Made by a program: the position numbers and the translations under genes
Shown here: positions 11,093 through 22,176 of the stretch, piece by piece
Layout of the letters: the number at the start of each line of letters is the position of its first letter
Position numbering within the stretch: the first letter of the stretch is position 1
Source of the DNA: Oxyruncus cristatus
Taxonomy: Eukaryota; Chordata; Aves; Passeriformes; Cotingidae
Length of the DNA stretch: 64,000 bases
Assembly (NCBI GenBank): GCA_013399855.1
Contig: VXAY01007404.1
Location: 1,153,934-1,217,933 of the forward strand
Direction of reading: 5' to 3'
The notes under the pieces: generated by a model
What the model was told of the DNA's origin: nothing
The model's input: the letters and a program-made list of their open reading frames with translations, nothing else
Database searches by the model: none

Positions 11093-14000
11093 GTCAAAAT
11101 TCAGCCAGAAGCATCAACCCTTAGAATAAACCAGCACATTTGGAAAGAGACAAGTTAGGGTATAGGACAACCAAAAACTAAAAAATAAAACAACCCTGAA
11201 ACAGATGAGTTCTAGACAAGATATTTCAAACGTAGTAACTAAAGTATTGTGAATTACCTGAAAACTCTAAGTTTTCCAGACTTTTTAAGAAAGAACCAAA
11301 ACACAAAATTGTTTAAGTCTTTATTGAATTTCATAATGTCTTTCATAGAGCAGGAAAACAGAAAAGAAAAGGCAAGCCCAGAGTCCAAGCAGCTGTGCCT
11401 CTTTACTGCTTTTCAGTTTTCACTGAAAACCAGTAAGATTTCCCATTCACATGTTTATGTAACAGTTACTCCAGGCATGAATTTGACCCTGTTCACCTTT
11501 GCTAAAATTCAAAGTCCTTTTTTAGTTTAGATTCATCTTCTTTTTTAACATGTAGGAGATACTGCAGTAGCACAAAAATTTCTTCCTTTTGACCATTCCA
11601 GACATGGATGAGATAAAGAATAAATATATCTGTTACCAGACACTCTCTGGGTCCTAATCTCAACTATGAGCTTTTGAGACATATCCTTTGCTAAATTCTA
11701 CTCAAAATAAAGAGTTGTTTTCCACATGTTTTACCACTGGGTAGCTGCAGAGATCAATGCACTTGATTACAGTTTGTACATTCATATCACGGAACCCATT
11801 TTACGTTGTTAATAAGAACAGCCTGACATTAGCTCAAAGAGAAAAGCAATCACTTAAGCTCTTCCCATTTACTTAGTTTTAAAGTGCCAAATGTTATCTC
11901 CTGCATAGATATTCATAGGGAATGAGCCAAAGGGGATATGAAATTCTGTGAGCTTCTCTTTGCAAAGTTTTCATCCACCTTTTCTCTGAAAAGTGAAATC
12001 TTGTGGGCTGTAGATTTATCAATGACTGTTTCCTGATTTTCTGTTTTACTGTCATTGCTGTAAATCTTTGAAATGGGCACAGAAAAGCTTAGTTTAAGCC
12101 CTACTAACCATCAGTGACTCAGTCACGTGTGTTTGTAGAGATGTAGTTGTATATGAAATACACTTATGTGAAATTATACACAGTGATGAAACAACCAAGG
12201 TGCTGATAAAGATCAAAGTATTTTAAACCAGGAAAACTAAGAGGGCAATTTAGCAAATTTCGCAGGGATACATACTGACTCAAAGGGACTGGCATTATTT
12301 TTGTAGTGATCACTGAAACACAGGCCAGAGGACAGCAGAGTGTACCAAATGCTCTTTACTGTGTGCTCCATGCATCCATATAAGTGACCCTAGTGTGGCT
12401 GTAACACAGCAACCTACATACCCCAAGGGGTCTTCCTGTACTTGATGTCAGACCCCTCTGGGAAGGACCACGGACAGATTTATCTGTCCTGTGTCATCCA
12501 CATCACATTGTCAGAAAGTGTTACGGGATACATGGCAAAGCATTCACACAGGCAGGAAAGGACATTCCTCACTACCCAAAAAAATAAAAGGAGAAATGTG
12601 TCTGGGCCTTCCAAAATGCATCAGCTGGTACTCATGTACAAAAATCAGCTTAGTCGTGGAAGTAAGTTTCAGCAGGAGTTGTCTCAATGTACAGGCTGTG
12701 ATAAATGAGCTGAAAGAACTGAAGAAAGTCTTCAGTGAAAGACTGAAGATTAGGTAAGGGAAATATGCTTGCTTCTTGATTTCTACCTTTGCTCTTTAGG
12801 TACCCTGCATTGGGGGCAAAATTATACATAAAATTTTAATCTGGAAAAGCTTTGAAGGAGTAGTAATAACACTGACAGGGTACTTAATCCAGCTTTTAGT
12901 GAGGTAGATGTTAAGAAAGACTACCCACACATGGGAGAAACTGAACACACAGGGTCGGTATTTTTGCTCTACACTGTTAAGATTGATGTCCTCTCTGTTG
13001 AAGTCTAATTGCAGGCCCACATAAGTCATTTTAGCCAGTTTATTGTGCAAAGATCCCTCAAGCTGCTGCTGCCAAACACAGAGAAACTGTGGTGTTACAA
13101 CTGTGTTATATGGGGAAGCTGAGGTTTATAGATGAGAATGAAGATAGGGAAGACCATCTGATTTTATCCAAAAGGAGAATAGAAAGCAAATTTACATCTA
13201 TATATAGTATAAATATATATACAGAATAGATATCAACTGTCCTACAGGAAGAGAAACAAGATCATGTATTTTGAGTGAAACACATTTATGCTTCTGCATA
13301 TGCAGGGCAAACATCTATACTTGAGCATTCAGCATTTAGTTTTGTAGCATTTTCATTTTTTTTCAAGATTAAATATGGGGTAGAAGAGTTACCTTATTTC
13401 TAGGAAAATACATGTGAAGTTTAATTTGAAAACTATCATGATAAAGTATAGACCTAGAGAATATTTTTCTCCTTTTTGTGCCATTTATCTTCAATGAAAA
13501 TGCAGGCCTTTGCCTAACACATAATTTATTGTACTTATTCCTCTCACCCTTAACATGAATATAGTTTTCTGGTGTGTTGTCTATGCTGGTTTGTTGGGGG
13601 TTTTTTGCCTTTGCTCCCTCCTTCCCATCTGTACTGAAGCACTTCCCAGGACAATTCAGCCAGGAGGGCTGGAGAGCAGCTGTCTCCACAGTGCAAGCCA
13701 GTGGTTTGCCAACAGGGCATGCTTCTGCGGCATTCATTGGTCTTCCTCCCCCTTGCTTTTAGGTGTGATCTCATCTTTTTTAAAATGCTAAATATAATTT
13801 AAACCAGGACCAGGAGACATCAGCTTTCCTCTGAGCAGCTGAACAGTGTTTGTCTTTCTAACACTGATAGTCTTTATGAAGGTATTATATGGAAGCTCAC
13901 TTTCAAGCAACTAAAATGACAATATAAATTCAGTGCTATGGTAGTCATTTATCACTTTATGATAATGCCAGAATATACAAATGATAAGAATGAAAGGCTT

Positions 14001-15519
14001 AGGGAGAAACCTGAGGGGGTTTTATCATTTATTTATGTACTTATGTAATACGAAGGAGTAAGTGATGAAGGAGGAATACAAAGATATCTCATCTAGCATG
14101 TTGATTTAGTACTTCACCTTCCCTGATCAATGACCTCCCTTATGTTTAGAAGAGACAGAAAACTCCAGAGAGAAGTGTGTATGTGTCTTCTTTATTAAAA
14201 CTAGTCAGAAAAATAGGTGGGCTTAGTTATGCTGTTACAATAACTCTGTGAATAAGGTATACTCATTAATTCTTCAGCTAATGCATATTTTGCCATAAAT
14301 TGCACTAAGTTTAAAAGGGATATCTCTCACAGAGCAATGCAGCTGTAAAGAAATGTATCAATAAGAATGAGGGGCTCAGGAGTACAAGGATGTGTAGGAT
14401 CATGACCCAGGTGAAAACTGATGCATAATGAAAGAAAATTTAAAATGTTAACAATACAAAATGTTGAAGCATTAATATGTAAAAGATTCACTGGAAAAGA
14501 TTTTTTTTATTATTACTATTTAATATTATGGTAAAATAAGCCATTAGTTTTGTTTACTCTTTTGTGCCGTTCTAAGCTATACATTCAAAACTAGGTAGAA
14601 ATATGTCATATTCCCCTTTCCACCAGCCTAGTATCTAAACTCTTTCCATTTATAACAGGCTGACAATAATTAAATCACTTTGAGCTTCAGGCTGCCCTTG
14701 TTTCTTCTCAGCAGAATAAAAGAGAACTACGCTTAAGGTAATGTAAAACATAAGTGCTATATACAACATCATATTTGTCTTTGTAGGATGCTAGTTGCAC
14801 ATCTTGCAACTGTAGAGTTTATGGTGATGATAGCTTGTAGTGTACAAGACATATGTCATAGGTAAAGCCTTGTGAACATACATACATTTAGCCTATACAT
14901 GTAGCCTTTTAAAACACTCAATATCCAGAAAAGTGACAGCTGATGTCTTAGATAACACCGCTCAGGCTGAATAAAGTGCCCTACTTAACTGAATATATGA
15001 CTGTCTTTAGTTAGGTAAGAAGTTAGCTGAGGAAAGCAGAGATTATAGCAAGTCCCTATGACAAATCCAGCTTCACAGTGTTTCAAACCCAAAGCAACAC
15101 CCACCTATGTGTCTCCTGCCATTTTAGCTGATAAGTGGAGTTGACATTGAGGCAGATATATTAGGAGAAGAAAATATTAGTCCTTTTGAATTCCAACAAA
15201 TTCCATTCCCTATGTTACAGTGGCCTTGTACACTCTGCAGTAAAGGAGTGATAAATAAGTCAAACTGATCCTAGTCCTTTCAAGTGCAAGTGATAACTTG
15301 CAAATGCCAAATTGTAGTCTTAGCCTGCTATTTCTACATGCTAGTTTTCAAACTGACTCTGAAAATACAGTGTGAATAAACTGCTGATATTTCTTCCTTC
15401 ATTTGCTGAGCAAAAACAGGGAGGCTACCAGAACTTTGAACTATGTGGGATTCCTGATGCTCAGGCAACTTAACAGAGGTGCATATAAGGTGGGACCTTG
15501 GACTGCATCAGTGACCACT
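11093..15519. other. unique AT-rich non-coding DNA
   Basis: No repeat family was recognised beyond an AT microsatellite at about 13196-13221. The longest frame, 13369-13737 on the minus strand (122 codons), has no recognisable domain. Overlapping frames at 12442-12757 on the plus strand also match nothing I know. Confidence 0.6.
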
Positions 15520-15524
15520 GGGAT
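15520..15524. repeat. target-site duplication, left copy (gggat)
   Basis: This is identical to 16664-16668 and flanks the LTR exactly. Confidence 0.9.
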
Positions 15525-16663
15525 TGTATTGGGTGGAGGTGTCCAGGTGTTGACCATAGGGGCCTGCAAAAGAGGCCTCTGGGGGAGGAGACTGGGACTA
15601 CCCTGTGATAAAAACAGCCAGTTCCAGGAACTCCAACAGACCCACTGCAGGACATAGTTGAGCCACTCAGAAAACATGGGAGTACCTCTGGGAAAACATA
15701 TTTAAGAAAGGGCAAAATGCTGTGAGAGAGGAGTAAGAAAAGCGTGATAGAAACAGCCCTGCAGACACCAAAGTGAGAGGATGGGGAGCAGGTGCTACAG
15801 GTGTCAGAGCAGAGATTCGCCTGCAGCCTATGGGGAAGACCACGGTTACACAGGTTTTCCCCCTGCAGCCCACTGAGGTCCCCGCTGGAGTATGTAACCA
15901 ACACTTCAGCCCATAGCCCATTGCTGTGCCACAGCAAGTGGACATATCCTGAAGGAAGCTACAGCCTGTGAAGACCCCACACTGGTGCAGGCTCCCGGGA
16001 AGAGCTGCAGCCCATGGAGAGGAGACCACAAAGGAGCAGATTTCCTGACAGGAGCTGTAGCTTGTGGAAGATCCATTATAGAGCAGTACAGTCCCGAAAG
16101 ATTGTATCCCATAGAGAGGACCCATACTGGAGAAGTTCCTGAAGGCCGCAATCAGTGAAATTCCCCTTTTTTTGGACCAGTTCATGATGGAATAAATCCA
16201 GTGGGAGGACCCTCAATGGTGCGGTCCGTCCCTAAAGGAAAAGGGCCCACACTGAAGCAGTTTGTGAAGGACTGCAGGCCATGGGAAGGACCCATGGTGA
16301 AGTAAGGTAAAAGTGAGAGGAGGAAAGAGGAACTGTTATAGACTGATCATGACTCCCCGTTTCCCTGCATGGCTCAGAAGGGAGAAGGTAGAGGAATCAG
16401 GAAGGAAGAAGTGGATTCTGGGAGGAAGGGAGTATAGTGGGAAGGTATTTAGTTTATTTGCTGCTAGCTATTCTACTCTACTTTTAATTGACAATAATTT
16501 AAATAAATCTCCCCCAAGTTGTGATGATGTAATTGGAAGGCAATATCCTTGTCTTTATCTGGACCCACAAGCTTTTCATCTGATTTTCTCTCCTTGTACT
16601 GTTGAGGAAGTGACAGAGCAGCTTGGTGGACATTTGGCAGCCAGCCAAATTCAATCCACTGGA
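15525..16663 (+). mobile_element. 1.14 kb solo LTR with internal minisatellite, ERVL-like family B
   Basis: Boundaries are fixed by a perfect 5-bp duplication, gggat, at 15520-15524 and 16664-16668. The element starts TGTATTGGGTGG and ends in a decayed version of the family terminus (TCAATCCACTGGA in place of a ...CCACCACA end). Plus-strand sense is shown by a TATA-like AACATATTTAAGAAAGGG near 15695 and AATAAA near 16502, followed by the AT-rich block 'gtctttatctggacccacaa'. The middle (about 15815-16295) is a degenerate minisatellite. The length fits a complete LTR, and no internal region adjoins it. The 5-bp duplication agrees with an ERVL-type element. Confidence 0.92.
15815..16295 (+). 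repeat. degenerate 40-55 bp minisatellite inside the LTR
   Basis: About nine diverged units share the pattern 'ctgcagcccatgg ... gacccacactggagcag', with examples near 15820, 15870, 15965, 16005, 16055, 16100 and 16265. The array lies downstream of the TATA-like element, so it would be in R/U5-side transcribed sequence. Its antisense strand happens to be open for 172 codons (15667-16185), an artefact of the repeat. Confidence 0.85.
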
Positions 16664-16668
16664 GGGAT
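16664..16668. repeat. target-site duplication, right copy (gggat)
   Basis: This is identical to 15520-15524. Confidence 0.9.
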
Positions 16669-19600
16669 ATTGCTGGAGTATTTGTATTAACTGCACTGCT
16701 TATAAATTTTCTTGTGGAAGATGGAATTATTGTTACTAGTGCTGTCATGGCTTCTACTATCCCATAGGACCCAAATATTGTCAGACCTGCTCCTGAAGAC
16801 AGGGTATTTAAAAACAGATGTTATAAGAAGAAAAGCTGAAAGTATCTGGGACTTCTTTTATGTCTCCAAAAGAAATCTACCATGTTGTAAAAAGAAGAAA
16901 TATTTTTTCTAGAAACAGCAGAATAGCTCAGCTGTAAAGTTGCAATGCAGAGCACAAGAAACACCATGTACACCTTGGCAGCATTTTCTTGTCTGTAAAG
17001 ATTGCTTCAACTCCAATTGAGGTAAAAAGATTTGTTTACTCTTTCTCATGGCACAGGAAGAGATTTAGAGGCTATATGTTTTATATACTTTTCATTAGTC
17101 TTCTTAGGGAATCCTAGTTCCCATTCAGAGAAAATATTTCAGACTATGAATATATTATAGACCTCAAGAGTACATTCAATTTCCTGGCTTCAGATATACA
17201 CCCTGGCTCCACCCCAAATCTATACCAATAAAAGGTCTACAAATGCAACAGCACATCCTGATCTCATCCCATTCTCATTTGCACATAAAGAAAGCACAAG
17301 CCCACAGGGCAGATGATATCAGGAACATGTGCTCAATCTCAGAACTTCAGGGACCTGGAACCCGAGGTTCCCTGAACATAACTGTAGCAAGAAAATGTAC
17401 ACAGTTCTAGGGACTCTGAGAGTAGTAAAATATTTAGAAAAAATTTAATTTGCTGGTCGCAAGAGTGGAATCAAGTTCTGCATTCTGGACACTGAGGCTC
17501 TCAGTACTGACTACGAGAAAAGTTGTTTTACACAGGATGAAAATGGTACAGTGCTCAAAGGTGATGCTACTGAACTTAGTAGGAAACTGTTGGCAGGAGC
17601 AAGATGTCACTCAGCACTTGGGCAGGGTTCTTGGGCATTTAGAGAACCACTTCCACTCATTTGGGATCCACAGCTTCACACTTCCTGCTGCAAGTAGGTG
17701 ATTATGTTGTTATATTTTCAATGGATAGAGCTAATTTCTATCTGCAGAAGTACAGGAGAGAAGAGTAGATGTTATGCTCTTCCATATTACAGCTTAACAG
17801 TTTAAATACTCACTCAGGAAACGAGAACAGAAATATGTGATGTCTAAGTACAGACACAGCTGTGTGTGTTTGTTACCTGTAGTTTATCAACATCTCAAGA
17901 CTGATGGGAGCAGCTGGTGAGCCCAAACCCTTAGATCCAGGAAGAAAGGGCCTCTAAACGCCCCAACCTGAGGTCTCCCCAACATGGTATGACACACTCA
18001 GCTCCTGCATTGGGAGAAAATTGGTGATCCATTGCCATCTACTGCCTCTGACAGATCCCACAAGGCCATGTTTCCAAAACCAGGAGGAAACTATGATGCA
18101 CCTGACAACCAGGTGAAGATTTAATGTATTTGGCTGGTGAGTTCAGTAACACTGGCCATCATAATCTGTGATGGCATAAGCAGGGCACTCTCTTAAGAAA
18201 ACATGGGTAACCGGGGCTACTTTCTTTGCTGGGAAATTGCTAATCCAAGACTATAGACCTGTGGGGAGCCACAATGCCTGGGAAAATATCAAAAGTACAA
18301 GTGGCCGTCTTAGAAACTGATACACTGCTTTGTTATGAATAAAAGTTTATGGTATCCAGAAACTGGATGGCATGACGAGTCACCAGTCCCACAAAACGAG
18401 TTAACAAGTATTGAGTGAAATTAATTATCTACAGCATTTGTCTATGCATGTCTTCAGCTCCTAAAAACATATAGAAGTCTTTTTACACAATTTCTATACC
18501 ATCCTCAGAAACAGGCTTCATTCATTATGTTATTTCTTATCTGTATTTTCCACAGATATAATGACAGGCATTCTTAAATTCATTTCTATTCAAGTAAATT
18601 ATTTTTAATGTTTGAATATGTAAATAGTAATGTATATAATGCATGTAGTTTTAAAAACGCATTTTCTGTAAGATCATAAGAAGCTACATACAAATATATG
18701 GAAAACAGTGCATTAATAACATTATTTCTTCCACGGGAGATGTTTTTGGAAAAACAGTAGACTTCTTTATAGACCAGGCCAAAGAATCTGGTTGTTTCAA
18801 TCTCTTGCACCTTTTAGTATGAACAGGGAATTTTGGCATATTTTTCAATTCACTGCATATAATAATAGCTTTGTAGGGTAGATGTCACAAAATAAAACAG
18901 CATCGTAATATTTTAGTTTTTGCAAAACCAGATTCTCCCATTACATACAAAAAAAATCCAAGAAATCTTAGAGTTTATACATGTAATGTGGGCAATCTTA
19001 ATAAAAAGCTTTTGTTAAATCCATTTTGCATAAATGGAAATAAAACAATTCTTGGTATATTCTCATAGCATTTTCTTACAGAGGAAGATCATCGGGGCAG
19101 CAGGCACTGCTTATGCCTATTCATTCCAACCTAGTGTATCTGCAGAGATGCAGGAAAGCTCACACTTGGAAGAAACTACTCTCTCAACAGCGGCTGTATG
19201 AGGAAATGGTAATTTGGCTGTGTAATCAAATTGCAATGTGTTCAGTTAGCAGATGTGAGAAAATAAAGAGAAAACCAAATTTAGATTTTGTGCCAATTGC
19301 TCTTTTATATGCTTGCTTGTTTTTGAGGACTCCCTATGATTTTTTTTCTAATTTGCTTGGTGGTGGTAACAGCTTCAGGTGGTTTTGCACAGCTTCCGGC
19401 TGCAGAACTGCAGTTTGCCAACAGACGGCACGACGCATTTCCATTATCCCGTGTCTCTCCAACAGGATGACTGTCTGCCTGCTCATCTCTGAAATAGACC
19501 CAAAACACCACCCTAGGCCTCAGCTCTGCAAAGATTTAAACATATGTTTGAATTTGCATACAGTACCACTAAATCTCATCTTTCCTGTTGCATTAAAGGC

Positions 19601-21621
19601 TTTAATTTTTTCCACTGGGGGAAGAAAGCAGCTAGGTGTAGCTAGGTCATGTCAAATTATTTAGGTATGTCATCAGAGTGGTGGAGAATATTCTTGGTCT
19701 ATTACTATTGAACCTATTTGCTGTTGTGCTGTCCAAAAAGCTAGTTAAATATATTATATTTGATGTGAATATGGTCCTGGGCAAATAAGTAAAAGTATTA
19801 TCTAGCAATGCACTGTAAATATTCAATGCAGTATGTTTCCTGTATTTCTTTCTTTATTTCTAGCCTGCACAGCTGAAGAAAAGCAAAACCAGTTGCATGA
19901 GAAAGATGTTACATGAACCTATAGTATGAAATAGGATAATGAATTGTGTGAGATACTGAATATATAGTGAATACCGGCACTGGACATGAGCAACTTCTTG
20001 GCTGTGTAGCCCAGGGCTGAGCATGGAAGTACATGGAAGTACAGCAGATCCCTCTGTGCTCTGAAATTAGCAATTAAAGCTATGAAAGCAGTTATTCTTA
20101 AACAAGGACTTTTTTCAGGACTTTTTTTCTGATGGTACAGAAGAAGCTATGACATTACCTACATGCCCAGAGCAGCAGTAGGGGGAATGGATACCGTGTC
20201 AGGAGTTAATTTTGTATCTCAGTAAGGTTTGGAGGTTAATCTTCAGTTTCACTGTGTAGGTGGTAGAATATGTGTGAAATAGGGTACGTGCAATGAAATG
20301 TTTTACTGAACTGCGGAAATGTGTATAACATGATAAAAAGGACTAGTCCAGACCATATGCTGGAGGGTCAGTAGGCCAATACCATTTGATTTGCATTTAA
20401 GGAAAAACACTTGTGAACTTTTTCCAGTTGCTTCTATGCTTCTTATTAATCCTATCGGTAGAAATGGTGATACATGAAGCTGCTTACAAAGGTGTTCATC
20501 TGTTATAATGTCCAGCTTAAAGGTTCAACTGCTAAAACTCTTGTCACTACTTCCCAGGAAAGGGAATTTGTTGTTGGCATGTAATTGTTACTCCTGTGGA
20601 CTTTATGTCTTACCATAATTAAAGACATATTGTTTGTTTTGCTGGTTTGCTACCTTGTTTGGAGACTTCACCTTGTCAGGGTTAAGACCATTTAAAGTAT
20701 TCCAGTTTGGTTTTGAAATGTCCTGTTTCTTTATCTAATGCCTTGCAGAAATGTTAAAGTATTACATCAATAGAAATACCTTTACCAACAAAATCCATAA
20801 TCTCATAACAAATATTAAGTTAGGTCAACAAAATTTGTTTTGTGTAAACCCACACAGACTGTTGGTAATTATATTGCCTTATTTCACTTTTTCATGTCCA
20901 TTTCAGACATAGTGGTATTTTCTTTGGGATCAATACTGAGGTTGGCTCGGGTCACCAAGCAGAAAAGCACAAAAGAAAACAGGTCAAGGCCTAATCATTC
21001 TTCACACCCTCTTCTGCACCACTTATTTGAGGTGGAAAATATCTAGAGATCTTAAATCACTTTCTATGTCAGTCTGATTTGAAGTCTGGATAGGTCTTTG
21101 GAGAATGAATGAATTTTTGTGGTATTTTCATGTTCACTGCTCAGATTTCAGTCCCTTAACTTTGAAGTGTGGTGTTTCTCAGAGGAAGAATACATTAAAC
21201 CCTGGAGAGACAAGAAGATAGGGGTATTTTCATTGTTTGGAACACAGTATAATGACCCTTCAGAGCTGGAAAAGGCTTTGTTCCTGAGGGAGGATATTCA
21301 CTAAAAAGGATAAGGGATATCATTCACCAGACATTAACACTTAACAATTATTTCCCTCTTCTTTTTCCATAGGCATAAAAGAAAAGATGCTTTTTTTGAG
21401 GAAAGGGCGAGGAAAGAAATAATACAGGACCCTGCTCAACAAGATGGAGTCTATTAGAAGCAGAGAGACATTGACAAATACTTCAGGAAGACAGATGGTA
21501 ACTTCTGTGCTCTACCTGACAAAGACTTTGTTGAGATGACATTCTGATTCAATAACTTTGCTTCTTTGTCCACAACTGCACTTAAAGGCCAGTTCATTTT
21601 AGAAAAGTTACCTTGTCTAGC
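16669..21621. other. unique non-coding DNA
   Basis: No repeat family was recognised with confidence. Noteworthy are the 183-codon open patch at 19113-19664 (listed separately), a 10-bp tandem duplication (ATGGAAGTAC twice, 20023-20042) and an AATAAA-bearing stretch near 18336. Otherwise AT-rich and closed in all frames. Confidence 0.55.
19113..19664 (+). other. unexplained open patch with local CpGs
   Basis: This is the longest ATG-initiated frame of the window (183 codons). Its core, about 19370-19520, is less AT-rich than its surroundings and holds at least five CpG dinucleotides in some 80 bases (near 19397-19455), unusual for old neutral bird DNA. The translation matches no family I recognise: it has no signal peptide or coherent domain, and only a scatter of cysteines. 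The reverse strand is also partly open (19305-19511). It could be a conserved non-coding element, an eroded exon, or chance. I do not claim a gene. Confidence 0.25.
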
Positions 21622-22176
21622 TGTGACTCACAGTTAGCTGCTGGTATGTCCCTGTACAAGAGTAGTTCTTTATTCAGTGTAGCGAGTCAAAAACTAAGCT
21701 ATCCCAGTGGAGGCAAGAAACTGGAATGGTTTATTGGACTTACAAGTTCATATTTAAAGGGTTTAGGGTCTACATATTCAACAGGGGGTTGTAACTCTTA
21801 CAATTTATTGCAAACAGGGGGTTTCAGGGGATGACATAAGGGAGAAACCCAGATTAACAAGTGTGTGGTCTTAACAATTACCTCATGGGGGAAACACACT
21901 TTATCTTGGGGATTTTACAGGGGAGAACAGGTATTCAGTTCTACAGGATGCAAGGATTCAGGAACACAAAGACAGAGAGAAGGTACAATAGGTCTTCTGC
22001 GCAGGTTTGATGAAATAAAGGTGTGGACTCTCTGGGCTGGGGCAGGGCAATTAACACCGATGATATCTCGTTTTTTGCTTAAACTGAGATTTTTTTCCCC
22101 AACTCTCGTTGCCCATGGCTTTCTGCAAAATCCACTCAAATTCCTCTCTGCAGATATCATATTTTGGGACCCAACA
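21622..22176 (-). mobile_element. probable solo LTR, family uncertain
   Basis: On the minus strand the segment begins TGTTGGGTCCCAAAATATG and ends ...GTGAGTCACA, giving TG...CA-type ends. In that direction it has a TATA-like TTTAAATATG (about 21751-21760) and an AATAAA (about 21668-21673), the order expected of an LTR. Composition and the TTTATTGG..TTATAGGG-like blocks recall the ERVK LTR at 47466. I could not find a matching target-site duplication, so the ends may be off by some bases. No retroviral coding sequence adjoins it. The plus-strand frame at 21865-22293 is a shadow. Confidence 0.55.

Noticed and set aside
15667..16185. 172-codon minus-strand open frame
   Set aside because: It lies wholly inside the LTR minisatellite on the antisense strand. 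The repeat unit happens to lack stops in that frame.
18240..18420. Possible LTR fragment around an AATAAA (near 18336)
   Set aside because: A TGTGGGGAGCC start and AATAAA are present, but there is no TATA, no terminal CA with duplication and no second copy in the window.
20165..20190. CTCF-like site
   Set aside because: AGCAGCAGTAGGGGGAATGG shares only the G-rich core with the CTCF motif and lacks the GGCGC-type end.
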